Shown here piece by piece: positions 1 to 7,161 of a stretch of DNA of 8,496 nt. Location: contig JBHELD010000024.1 of the NCBI GenBank assembly GCA_046263255.1, positions 1-8,496 of the forward strand. Reading direction: 5' to 3'. This DNA is from JALZEG01 sp046263255. GTDB lineage: Bacteria > Actinomycetota > CADDZG01 > WHSQ01. Each line of letters starts with the position of its first letter. Within the stretch, counting starts at the first letter, position 1. The position numbers and the translations under genes are program-made. The notes beneath the pieces were generated by a model, which was not told the DNA's origin, did no database searches, and saw nothing but the letters and a program-made list of their open reading frames with translations.

Positions 1-756
1 CTCGGGCAGGTCGAACGGCGCGCGGTTGGTCTCGGCGATGCCCGCGATCAGGAAGATCAAGAACGCCGGCCACTGCGACCAGATGTACCAGTTCGGCACG
101 ACCTCGAACACGTTGGCGACCTGCTCGAGCAGCGGAACGCCGTCGAAGAACGTGACCTCGTTCCGCGCGGCGGCCTGGACGCCGACGATGTCGACCGTCG
201 AGAGCGACCCCGCCGCGAGCGCGACCGGCACGAGCGACAGCCCGAGCGCGATCTCGTAGGAGATCATCTGCGCGCTCGACCGGATGCCCCCCAGCAAGGG
301 GTACTTCGACCCCGACGCCCACCCCGCGAGCACGATCCCGTAGACGCCGAGCGAGCCCATCGCGAGGAAGTACAGGATCCCGATGTTGAGGTCGCTGACG
401 ATCAGCCCGACCTTGCGGTCGCCGATCGTCACCTGGTCGCCCAGCGGGATGACCGCGAAGGCGAGGAACGACGGGACCATCGCGAACAACGGCGCCAGCG
501 CGTACGTCCACCGGTCGGCCTTCGCGGGACGGAAGTCCTCCTTGAAGAACAGCTTGATGCCGTCCGCGAGCGTCTGGAGCAGCCCGAACGGCCCCCACCG
601 GTTCGGGCCGACGCGCGACTGCATGTCGGCGAGGACCTTCCGCTCGGCCCAGATCACGAGCAGCGTGACGAGCAGAAGCACCACGAACACCGCGACGACC
701 TTGACGGCCGCGGTCACCACCGCGAACGAGAAGACGTCGTCGAGGAGCTCGCTCAT
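1..756 (-). CDS. nuoH: NADH-quinone oxidoreductase subunit H (NuoH/ND1), 5' part only
   Basis: Membrane subunit that joins the peripheral arm to the proton-pumping arm of complex I and lines most of the quinone tunnel. The reading frame is open from ATG at 756 to the window edge (252 codons); the C-terminal part lies outside. A hydrophobic first helix is seen at about residues 11-36, followed by the family signature WAERKV (36-41), MQSRVGPNRWGPFGLLQ (45-61) and ADGIKLFFKED (64-74). Further helices lie near 85-105, 123-146, 164-184 and 229-241. RSSAQMISYEIALG (159-172) and AETNRAPFDLPE (241-252) are the conserved cytoplasmic quinone-loop motifs. The start overlaps the nuoG stop as ATGA, with GAGG five bases upstream. 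The loop at about 185-228 looks longer than in the NuoH proteins I recall. Identity is certain; only the 3' end is missing. Confidence 0.97.
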   Translation of the reverse strand, partial: MSELLDDVFSFAVVTAAVKVVAVFVVLLLVTLLVIWAERKVLADMQSRVGPNRWGPFGLLQTLADGIKLFFKEDFRPAKADRWTYALAPLFAMVPSFLAFAVIPLGDQVTIGDRKVGLIVSDLNIGILYFLAMGSLGVYGIVLAGWASGSKYPLLGGIRSSAQMISYEIALGLSLVPVALAAGSLSTVDIVGVQAAARNEVTFFDGVPLLEQVANVFEVVPNWYIWSQWPAFLIFLIAGIAETNRAPFDLPE

Positions 757-3302
757 GCGGGCCTCACCGTCACGCGCGGGTTGCGCTCTCCGATCAGCGC
801 GTTCGCCCGCGCGCCCGGCTGGTCGAACGGCACGAAGACCGCGCCCCTGGCGACGTCGCCGATCCTGAGCGGCGCGGCGATCTCGGCGCCGTTGCCGGAG
901 ACGACGACCTCGTCGCCGTCCGCGAGGCCCATCTCCTTCACGTCGCGGTCGTTCATCTCGACGAACGGGCGCTTCGCCAGCGCCGTCAGCGCCCGGGTGC
1001 GCGAGACCATCGCGCCGGAGTCGTAGACGAAGCGCCCGGTGTAGAGCCGGAAGAGCCCCGGCTCGTCACGCCGGCGGACGTGCTCCACGACGGTGACGTC
1101 CTTCAGCCCGGGCTTCTCCGGCGCGTCCGGGACGAATCCCGGCCGCTGCTTGGCCTCGAACGCCCGCAGCTCCCAGGAGAGCGGCCAGTTCTGCCCCGTG
1201 TGGAAGGGCGCGCCGGCGCGGTGCCCCTTCGGATACCGCCCGCCCGGCCCCTGCACCATGACGGCGCCGTGGCCGGGATCGTTGTGCCACGGCGACTCCG
1301 CCTGCGGCGCCGGCGCCTCGAGCGGCTTCGTCAGGTCGGAGGGGTCGAGGTCCTTGAGCGGCTTGCTCGCCTTCTTGATCTCCTTCCAGAGCTCGTCGAA
1401 GTCGCGGATCCTCCAGTCCGACCCGAGCGCCGCCGCGATCCGCGCGCAGATCTTCCACGGCTCGACGGCGCTGCCGCGCGGCGCGAGCAACGGCTCGAGC
1501 TTCTGCACGCGGCGCTCGAGGTTCACGAGCGTCCCCTCCCGCTCCGGATAGGCGGTGCTCGGGAGGACGACGTCGGCGAGCAGCGCGGTCTCGGTCGGGA
1601 AGAGCTCGACCACCATCGAGAACGGCACCTTCTCGAGCGCCCTCCGGGCGAGGCGCCCGTCGGGGAAGTCCGCGATCAGGTCGGCACCGAAGACCAGCAG
1701 CGCGTCGAGGTCGCCGGCGGCGGCCGCCTCGAGGATCGCGCGCGTCCCGCGGCCGGGCTCCTTCACGACCTTGTAGCCCGCCTCCAGACCCGGGTGGACA
1801 CCCATGTCGATCATCCCCTGCGACCCCGCGTGCGGGGGGCAGACGAGGAGCGCCGCGCCCCTCTCCGCGGCGAGGTCGAGCGCGGCGTGAAAGACCTCGG
1901 TCTCGTCCCGCCCGGGGGACGACGGGCCCCAGCAGACGACCATCGGCCCGCCGAGGTCGGTCGTCACCTGGGGGTCGCGCCCGATCATCCGGAGCGCGTC
2001 GGCCTCGCGACCGGCTTCCGTTCGCACGCAGTGCGTCGCGCAGTCGTCGAGCGACGTGCGCCGCGCGCCGACGACGGTCAGCTTCGTGTGGCACTGCGTC
2101 ACGGCCTTGCGCAGCCGCAGGTAGAGGACCGGGAGCGTCTCCTTCGGATCGGGCCCGACCCACACGATGCTGCGCGCCGACTCGAGGTCCCGCAACTGCG
2201 CGGACGACCCCGCCGCGCCGTGGAGCCGCAGCGCGAGCTCGTAGGGCGCGCCGTCGTCCTGGACGCGCGAGTCGAGGTCCTTCGTCTTCAGGTCCTTGCG
2301 CGCGAGGCGCGCGATCGCGTACGCGTCCTCGGTCGTCAGGTGCGCCCCCGCGATCACGCCGACGCGCTTGTCCCCGACGTTCTCGGCGACGCGCTCGATC
2401 GCCGCCGCCCAGCCGCTCGGCTCGAACTCGCCGGCGGCGTTGCGGACGAGCGGCGTCTCGAGCCGGTCGTCCGAGTTCACGTGGTGGTAGCCGTAGCGGC
2501 CCTTGTCGCAGATCCAGAAGTCGTTGACGTTCTCGTTCGGCATCGCCTGGCAGCGCACGATCTTCTCCGAGCGCTGCTCGTTGCTTATCGGGCATCCCAC
2601 CGCGCAGTAGCTGCAGACGCTCGGGGCCGTGTCGAGGTCCCACGGGCGCGAGACGAACCGGTACGGACGCGAGAGCAGCGCGCCGACGGGGCAGATCTGG
2701 ACCGTGTTCCCCGAGAAGTAGCTGTCGAAGGGCTCGTCGGAGAAGGTGAGGATCTGGGTCCCGGCCCCCCTGTCGACGAGCTGGATGAACTGGTCGCCGG
2801 CGATCTCGTCGGAGAACCTGACGCACCGCCAGCACAGCACGCACCGCTCGCGATCGAGCACGACGAGCTCGGAGATCGCGAGGCCCTTCTCGAAGCTGCG
2901 CTTCGGCTCGACGTAGCGGCTGCTGCCGGGACCGTGCGCGTAAGTCTGGTCCTGGAGGGGGCACTCCCCGGCGCGGTCGCAGGTGGGGCAGTCGAGCGGG
3001 TGGTTGATCAGCAGGAACTCGAGCATGCCCTCCTGCGCGTCCACCGCCTCGGGGTCGGTCGTGTCGACGTTCATGCCGTCCGCGACCGGCGTGGCGCACG
3101 CGGGGAGCAGCTTGTTCTGACCCTCGACCTTGACGAGGCACATGCGGCACACGGCGACGGACTTCATCCCGGGGTGGTAGCAGAAGCGCGGCACGAAGAC
3201 GCCGATCTCCTCGGCGACGTCGATGAGCAGACGCCCCTTCTCGCTCTGGACCGTCCGCCCGTTGATCGTGACGGACACGAGATCGGTCTGGACCGGCGTC
3301 AC
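753..3302 (-). CDS. nuoG: NADH-quinone oxidoreductase subunit G (NuoG), Fe-S scaffold subunit
   Basis: Largest subunit of the peripheral arm, 849 residues; it carries the Fe-S chain from the NADH module towards NuoI. The N-terminal ferredoxin-like domain has C41, C52, C55 and C69 for [2Fe-2S] N1b. HX3CX2CX5C (H101, C105, C108, C114) fits the His-ligated N5. C154, C157, C160 and C204 (CVLCWRC and CPVGAL) fit N4. C230, C233, C237 and C265 form CX2CX3CX27C, the N7 motif. A molybdopterin-oxidoreductase-like fold follows (about 270-640, with PSTAYPEREGTLVN at 581-594), then a Gly/Pro/His-rich linker (about 645-745) and a C-terminal dinucleotide-binding-like domain (about 750-849). By family knowledge no molybdenum is bound. 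I chose GTG at 3302, which makes a GTGA overlap with nuoF; the GGGAG at 3305-3309 is only two bases away, so initiation probably relies on coupling. The frame stays open upstream, but that extension is Arg/Pro-rich antisense-like noise inside nuoF. Confidence 0.97.
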   Translation of the reverse strand: MTPVQTDLVSVTINGRTVQSEKGRLLIDVAEEIGVFVPRFCYHPGMKSVAVCRMCLVKVEGQNKLLPACATPVADGMNVDTTDPEAVDAQEGMLEFLLINHPLDCPTCDRAGECPLQDQTYAHGPGSSRYVEPKRSFEKGLAISELVVLDRERCVLCWRCVRFSDEIAGDQFIQLVDRGAGTQILTFSDEPFDSYFSGNTVQICPVGALLSRPYRFVSRPWDLDTAPSVCSYCAVGCPISNEQRSEKIVRCQAMPNENVNDFWICDKGRYGYHHVNSDDRLETPLVRNAAGEFEPSGWAAAIERVAENVGDKRVGVIAGAHLTTEDAYAIARLARKDLKTKDLDSRVQDDGAPYELALRLHGAAGSSAQLRDLESARSIVWVGPDPKETLPVLYLRLRKAVTQCHTKLTVVGARRTSLDDCATHCVRTEAGREADALRMIGRDPQVTTDLGGPMVVCWGPSSPGRDETEVFHAALDLAAERGAALLVCPPHAGSQGMIDMGVHPGLEAGYKVVKEPGRGTRAILEAAAAGDLDALLVFGADLIADFPDGRLARRALEKVPFSMVVELFPTETALLADVVLPSTAYPEREGTLVNLERRVQKLEPLLAPRGSAVEPWKICARIAAALGSDWRIRDFDELWKEIKKASKPLKDLDPSDLTKPLEAPAPQAESPWHNDPGHGAVMVQGPGGRYPKGHRAGAPFHTGQNWPLSWELRAFEAKQRPGFVPDAPEKPGLKDVTVVEHVRRRDEPGLFRLYTGRFVYDSGAMVSRTRALTALAKRPFVEMNDRDVKEMGLADGDEVVVSGNGAEIAAPLRIGDVARGAVFVPFDQPGARANALIGERNPRVTVRPA

Positions 3303-4696
3303 TTCTCCCACGAGTCGCTCCAGATCCCTTCGGCGGGTTGGGAGGAGATGCCGGCTTCGCCGAGCCCGACACCGGACTGGCGCGCGCCGACGAGGTGGCG
3401 GTGGTCGGCGCCGAACGGGCAGCGGCCGGCGGCGACATGGTCCTCGAACTCCTCGCGGAACAGCTTCACGTTCGAGCGCAGCGCCCACGACGCGGCGTCG
3501 CCCAGAGGGCAGAAGCTGCGGCCGTCGATCCCGTCGCAGATGTCGAGGAGGAGGTTCATGTCCTCGGGACGCCCCTCGCCGTCCTCGATCCGCTCGAGCA
3601 CCTTCACGGCCCACCACGTGCCCTCGCGACACGGCGTGCACTTGCCGCACGACTCGTGCTCGAAGAACTCGGTCGTCACGAGCGCGTTGCGGACCATGCA
3701 CGTCGTGTCGTCCATGAAGACGACCGCGCCGGATCCGAGCATCGTGCCCGCTTCCTTCAGCGCCTCGAAGTCCATCGCGATGTCGGTCGTCGTGAGCAAC
3801 GGCGCGCTGGCGCCTCCCGGGATCACCGCCTTGAGGGTGCGGCCGGGGAGCAGGCCTCCGGCGAGGTCGAGGACGTCGGCCAGCGACGTCCCCAACGGGA
3901 CCTCGTAGTTGCCTGGCGCGCGGACGTGCCCCGATACCGACAGCATCTTCGTTCCCGGCGACTTCTCCGTCCCCCATTGCCGGAACCAGTCGGGGCCGTT
4001 CGCCACGATCGCCGGCAGCTTCGAGAGCGTCTCGGTGTTGTTGATCACCGTCGGCTGTCCGTAGAGCCCCTTCACCGCGGGGAACGGGGGCCGGAGCCGG
4101 GGCTGCCCGCGGTAGCCCTCGAGCGAGTCCAGCAGCGCCGACTCCTCGCCGCAGATGTACGCCCCGGCGCCGCGGTGCAGCACGACGTCGAGATCGAAGC
4201 CCGACCCGAAGATGCCCTTGCCGAGGAAGCCGCGTGCATACGCCTCGTTCAGCGCCGCGTCCATGCGGCGGGCGCCGAGCGCGAACTCACCGCGACAGTA
4301 GATGAACGCCTTCTCGGCCTGGTTCGCCCACGCCGCGATCACGACGCCCTCGATGAGCTGGTGGGGATCCAGCTCCGCGAGCTCGCGGTCCTTGAACGTT
4401 CCCGGCTCGCCCTCGTCGTGGTTCACGACCACGTACTTCGGGAAGACGTCCGGCGGTACGAACGACCACTTCACCCCCGTGGGAAAGCCCGCGCCGCCGC
4501 GGCCCCGCAGCCCGGACGCCTTGACGAGGTCGATCAGCTCGGCGGGCGCCATCGTCTCGACCGCGCGCCGCGCGGACTCGTAGCCGCCGTCGTCGAGGAC
4601 GCGCTCGATCGTCCACGAGTCGGCGGGGAACTCGCGCATCCGGCGCGTGACGATCCGCGTCTCGCCGGCGGCCTCGACGGCATAGCGGTCAGCCAT
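3299..4696 (-). CDS. nuoF: NADH-quinone oxidoreductase subunit F (NuoF), NADH/FMN-binding subunit
   Basis: Catalytic entry point of complex I: it oxidises NADH through FMN and passes electrons to [4Fe-4S] cluster N3. It has 465 residues from ATG at 4696. The glycine-rich flavin/nucleotide loop GLRGRGGAGFPTGVKWSF is at 62-79, NHDEGEPGTFKDR at 92-104, RGAGAYICGEESALLDSLEG at 175-194 and the GQPTVINNTETL segment at 213-224. A SLBB-like region follows (about 250-330), then the N3 ligands C350, C353 and C356 in ESCGKCTPCREGT, with C396 in SFCPLGD. The start is supported by GGGAGG five bases upstream and overlaps nuoE by eight bases. The final residues, about 429-465, extend past the last conserved region and I recognise no motif there. 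A HoxF-type hydrogenase diaphorase is excluded by the surrounding nuo genes. Confidence 0.98.
   Translation of the reverse strand: MADRYAVEAAGETRIVTRRMREFPADSWTIERVLDDGGYESARRAVETMAPAELIDLVKASGLRGRGGAGFPTGVKWSFVPPDVFPKYVVVNHDEGEPGTFKDRELAELDPHQLIEGVVIAAWANQAEKAFIYCRGEFALGARRMDAALNEAYARGFLGKGIFGSGFDLDVVLHRGAGAYICGEESALLDSLEGYRGQPRLRPPFPAVKGLYGQPTVINNTETLSKLPAIVANGPDWFRQWGTEKSPGTKMLSVSGHVRAPGNYEVPLGTSLADVLDLAGGLLPGRTLKAVIPGGASAPLLTTTDIAMDFEALKEAGTMLGSGAVVFMDDTTCMVRNALVTTEFFEHESCGKCTPCREGTWWAVKVLERIEDGEGRPEDMNLLLDICDGIDGRSFCPLGDAASWALRSNVKLFREEFEDHVAAGRCPFGADHRHLVGARQSGVGLGEAGISSQPAEGIWSDSWEK
3305..3309 (-). promoter_or_regulatory. Poorly spaced ribosome binding site before nuoG
   Basis: GGGAG is only two bases from GTG at 3302, shorter than the usual five to nine. 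With the GTGA stop/start overlap, this suggests that nuoG translation depends on ribosomes finishing nuoF. No better-placed signal precedes the alternative GTG at 3278. Confidence 0.4.
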
Positions 4697-5408
4697 CCTT
4701 TCCTCCCTGCGCGCCGGCCCGGCCCGCCGCCCGGCCTCCGAGCTCGGGGGGCCGCGTCCCCGGCGACGTGTCGGGGCGGACCGACTCGCCCCCGAGCGTC
4801 CGCGCGCTGTGGTCGCCGGCCGTGCCCGGCGAGCGCAGCCCGACCGTCGCGGTCTCGTAGGAGATCTCCTTCGCGGTCTTCACCCGTTCGCCGCGCGACG
4901 AGGTCAGCGGCGCGCCGCTCGCCAGGCGATCGACGATCTCCGCCGCGTGGTCGGGGGTCACGTCGTAGAAGTCCTCGTAGTTCACCTGCAGCGCCGGGGC
5001 GCCGTCACAGGTCGCGAGGCACTCGGCGGTCTCGAGCGTGAAGCGGCCGTCGGACGTCGTCTCGCCGACGTCCACGCCCAACCGGTCCTCGAACGCCGTG
5101 ACGACGTCGCGCGCGCCGCGGTGGGTGCAGGAGATGTTCCGGCACACCGAGATCAGGTACTCGCCCTGGGGACGCTTCTTCAGCATCGTGTAGAAGCTCC
5201 CGGAGGACAGCACCTGGGCGGACGTCAGCCCCAGCAGGTCCGCGACCTCGCGCATCCCCTGCTCCGTCACGTACCCCTCGACCGACTGCACCAGGAAGAG
5301 CAACGGCAGCGTGGCGGAACGCGAGTTCGGGTACTTCGCGATGATCCTCTGCGCGGTGTCGCGCAGCTCCCCTACGAGCACCCGCGGCTCGACGGCCTGG
5401 CGCCTCAC
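4689..5408 (-). CDS. nuoE: NADH-quinone oxidoreductase subunit E (NuoE), 24-kDa thioredoxin-like Fe-S subunit
   Basis: Partner of NuoF in the NADH-oxidising module, carrying [2Fe-2S] cluster N1a. It has 239 residues. An N-terminal helical part (about 10-80, with YPNSRSATLPLLFLVQ and GYVTEQGMREVADLLG) precedes a thioredoxin-like ferredoxin domain. The four ligands are C89 and C94 (CX4C in CRNISC) and C130 and C134 (CX3C in CLATC), the standard 24-kDa spacing. The conserved domain ends near 165; the remaining 75 or so residues are rich in Gly, Arg, Pro, Ser and Thr and have no recognisable domain. Escherichia coli NuoE is about 166 residues, so this one is clearly longer; some actinobacterial NuoE proteins are also long. 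I chose GTG at 5408: it overlaps the nuoD stop as GTGA and has GGGAGG nine bases upstream. The longer open frame upstream is a shadow of nuoD. Confidence 0.96.
   Translation of the reverse strand: MRRQAVEPRVLVGELRDTAQRIIAKYPNSRSATLPLLFLVQSVEGYVTEQGMREVADLLGLTSAQVLSSGSFYTMLKKRPQGEYLISVCRNISCTHRGARDVVTAFEDRLGVDVGETTSDGRFTLETAECLATCDGAPALQVNYEDFYDVTPDHAAEIVDRLASGAPLTSSRGERVKTAKEISYETATVGLRSPGTAGDHSARTLGGESVRPDTSPGTRPPELGGRAAGRAGAQGGKDG
4702..4707 (-). promoter_or_regulatory. Ribosome binding site for nuoF
   Basis: GGGAGG followed by AAAGG and then ATG at 4696; this is the strongest purine-rich leader in the window. It is embedded in the Gly-rich last codons of nuoE (AQGGKDG), so part of that tail's composition may reflect this signal. 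Confidence 0.75.
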
Positions 5409-6646
5409 CGGTCGACGCCTCCCATGACGGGGTCGACCGACGCGATCGATGCGATCAGGTCGGCGACGAGGCCCTTCTCCGCCATGATCGGGATCGCCTG
5501 GATGTTCACGAACGACGGGTCGCGCACGTGAACGCGGTAAGGCGCGGTCCCGCCGTCGGAGACGACGTAGGCGCCGAGCTCGCCGCGGGGGGACTCGACC
5601 GCCACGTACGCCTCCCCCGGAGGCACCGTGAACCCCTGAGTCACGAGCTTGAAGTGGTGGATGACCGCCTCCATCGAGCGGGTGAGCTCCGACCGGGGCG
5701 GCGTCGTCAGCTTCGGGTCCATGTTCTTGTGATCGCCCCCGGGCATGCCCTCGAAGAGCTGCTCGACGAGGCTCACGGACTGCCGCATCTCCGCCATCCG
5801 CACCTCGTAGCGCGCGTAGACGTCGCCGTCCGTCCGTATGGGGACGTCGAGCTCCAGCTCCCCGTACGCCTCGTACGGCATGTCGCGCCGGAGGTCCCAG
5901 TCGACCCCCGCCGCCCGCGCGATCGGTCCGCTCGCGCCCACCTTCAGGGCGTCGTCCTTCGAGATCACCCCGATCCCGCGCGTGCGCTCGAGGAAGATCG
6001 GGTTCAGCGAGAGCAGGTCCTCGTACTCGTCGATCCGCGACGGCATCACGCGGACGATGCTGCGGAGGGCCCGCTCCCACCCCTCGGGAAGGTCTTCCCA
6101 CGTCCCGCCCGGCAGGAACCAGCCGTTGTTCATCCGGTAGCCGGTCGTCATCTCGAAGAAGTCCGTGATGACCTCGCGCTCGCGGAAGCCGTAGAACATC
6201 GCGGACATAGCCCCCATGTCGAGGCCCTGGGTGCCGAACCACACGAGGTGCGACATGATCCGGTTGAGCTCGACCATCAGCGTGCGGATCCATTTGCCGC
6301 GCGGCGGGACCTCGATCCCGAGCAGCTCCTCGACCGCCATGCAGTAAGCCTGCTCGTTGAAGAGCTGCGCGAGGTAGTCCATCCGCGTGACGCACGTCAC
6401 GGCGCCGCGCCAGTTGTTGTCCTCGCACTCCTTCTCGATCCCGGTGTGGAGGTAGCCGATCACCGGCTCGCACCGCAGCACCCGCTCACCGTCCAGCTCG
6501 AGGAGGAGGCGGAGCACGCCGTGCGTCGCCGGGTGCACCGGGCCCATGTTGAGGACCATGTGGTCCTCGCCGGCGTCGAACGACTCGACGTACGCGCCGT
6601 GGCCGCGCTCGTCGAGCTCGTGCAGCACGGACTCGTGAACGGTCAC
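5405..6646 (-). CDS. nuoD: NADH-quinone oxidoreductase subunit D (NuoD), 49-kDa quinone-site subunit
   Basis: Subunit that, with NuoB and NuoH, forms the quinone reduction site; it descends from the [NiFe]-hydrogenase large subunit. It has 413 residues. The first 29 or so are variable; the family signature begins at MVLNMGPVHPATHG (30-43). GYLHTGIEK lies at 64-72 and RMDYLAQLFNEQAY at 88-101. By comparison with characterised complexes, His42 in HPATHG and Tyr91 in RMDY are the residues expected to contact the quinone headgroup. ELNRIMSHLVWFG, YGFREREV and GASGPIARAAGVDWDLRR follow, and the C-terminus is DPVMGGVDR, close to the usual DPVMGEVDR. No hydrogenase-type CX2C pair is present at either end, so it is not a metal-active hydrogenase. 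The start is GTG at 6646, overlapping nuoC as GTGA, with GAGG four bases upstream. NuoC and NuoD are separate here, unlike the fused NuoCD of E. coli. Confidence 0.98.
   Translation of the reverse strand: MTVHESVLHELDERGHGAYVESFDAGEDHMVLNMGPVHPATHGVLRLLLELDGERVLRCEPVIGYLHTGIEKECEDNNWRGAVTCVTRMDYLAQLFNEQAYCMAVEELLGIEVPPRGKWIRTLMVELNRIMSHLVWFGTQGLDMGAMSAMFYGFREREVITDFFEMTTGYRMNNGWFLPGGTWEDLPEGWERALRSIVRVMPSRIDEYEDLLSLNPIFLERTRGIGVISKDDALKVGASGPIARAAGVDWDLRRDMPYEAYGELELDVPIRTDGDVYARYEVRMAEMRQSVSLVEQLFEGMPGGDHKNMDPKLTTPPRSELTRSMEAVIHHFKLVTQGFTVPPGEAYVAVESPRGELGAYVVSDGGTAPYRVHVRDPSFVNIQAIPIMAEKGLVADLIASIASVDPVMGGVDR
5418..5423 (-). promoter_or_regulatory. Ribosome binding site for nuoE
   Basis: GGGAGG on the minus strand ends nine bases before GTG at 5408. 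It falls within the codons for the conserved NuoD C-terminus (MGGVDR), so it serves as both coding sequence and signal. It fixes the nuoE start. Confidence 0.7.
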
Positions 6647-7161
6647 TGCGCCTCGGCCCTCTCGTGCGGCGGCTGCCCGAGCCGGTCGACCCGTGCTCCC
6701 GCCGCGAGCGGATCGGGAGCCTGGCCGGGGGCGTCGACCTGCATCACGGGCTGCGGGATCCACTGGATCGGGATCTTCCCGACGCCGTAGTCCTTGCGCA
6801 GCGGGTGGCCCTCCCAGGTCTCGGGCATGAGGAGCCGCGCCAGCCCGTCGTGCCCGTCGAAGACGATGCCCATGAGGTCGTAGGCCTCGCGCTCCATGAA
6901 CGCGGCCTCGGGCCACGTCTCGACGATCGACGGGACCGCCGGCGGCTCGCCCTCTGCCGGGACGTGGATCGACAGGCGCTCCCTGCGCTCGCGGTGGAGC
7001 CACTGGGTCACGACCTCGAAGCGTTCGTTCCCCGCGCGCTCGTTCGCCCCGTAGAGGCCTACGGTGTCCAACCCGCACAGGTCGGCGAGCCACCACCCGC
7101 CCGAGGTGAGCGACGCGACCTTCTCCGGCCACTCGGCCGCGGACACCCACTCCGTGGCCAT
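6643..7161 (-). CDS. nuoC: NADH-quinone oxidoreductase subunit C (NuoC), 30-kDa subunit
   Basis: Structural subunit of the connecting module that packs against NuoD and NuoB; it has no cofactor. It has 172 residues from ATG at 7161. An N-terminal alpha/beta region (WWLADLCGLDTVG near 23-35, FEVVTQWLHR near 48-57, LSIHVP at 63-68) is followed by the 30-kDa signature at 89-123: EREAYDLMGIVFDGH and then LLMPETWEGHPLRKDYG. The last 45 or so residues, after the signature, are Pro/Gln/Arg-rich and less conserved. The ATG shares one base with the nuoB stop (TGATG), and GGGAGG lies eleven bases upstream; a nearer AGGCGG could also serve. Confidence 0.97.
   Translation of the reverse strand: MATEWVSAAEWPEKVASLTSGGWWLADLCGLDTVGLYGANERAGNERFEVVTQWLHRERRERLSIHVPAEGEPPAVPSIVETWPEAAFMEREAYDLMGIVFDGHDGLARLLMPETWEGHPLRKDYGVGKIPIQWIPQPVMQVDAPGQAPDPLAAGARVDRLGQPPHERAEAQ

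Noticed and set aside
753..3302. NuoG as an active molybdenum formate dehydrogenase
   Set aside because: It carries the N1b, N5, N4 and N7 ligand order and sits between nuoF and nuoH. I saw no convincing Cys or selenocysteine metal ligand in the molybdopterin-like domain and no formate dehydrogenase accessory genes.
1066..3438. A 790-codon minus-strand frame overlapping nuoG in another frame
   Set aside because: Its translation is extremely rich in Arg, Pro, Ala and Gly, the typical result of reading high-GC coding DNA out of frame.
1080..3908. A 942-codon open frame on the plus strand, antisense to nuoG and part of nuoF
   Set aside because: It is rich in Arg, Leu, Val, Asp and Glu with no domain, as expected opposite a high-GC gene whose third positions are mostly G or C. 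The minus-strand frame carries unmistakable NuoG and NuoF motifs.
3303..3977. A possible N-terminal extension of NuoG into nuoF
   Set aside because: The frame is open but its translation is Arg/Pro-rich and unlike any domain. The ferredoxin domain starts normally right after GTG at 3302.
4710..4740. A GC-rich run with short self-complementary pieces, considered as a terminator or attenuator
   Set aside because: It has no extended stem and no following T-run, and lies within the nuoE tail just before the strong nuoF ribosome binding site.
3338..5041. A 567-codon open frame on the plus strand, antisense to nuoF and nuoE
   Set aside because: Same compositional artefact: Arg/Ala/Leu-rich, no recognisable family, and fully covered by two well-supported genes.
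5408..6473. A possible N-terminal extension of NuoE into nuoD
   Set aside because: The extra sequence is low-complexity shadow of nuoD, and a good ribosome binding site precedes GTG at 5408.
3299..6646. A [NiFe]-hydrogenase/diaphorase (Hox-type) reading of the D, E and F genes
   Set aside because: The NuoD homologue lacks the two CX2C pairs that bind the Ni-Fe centre and ends in DPVMGGVDR; the gene order is standard nuo and includes the membrane subunits NuoA and NuoH.
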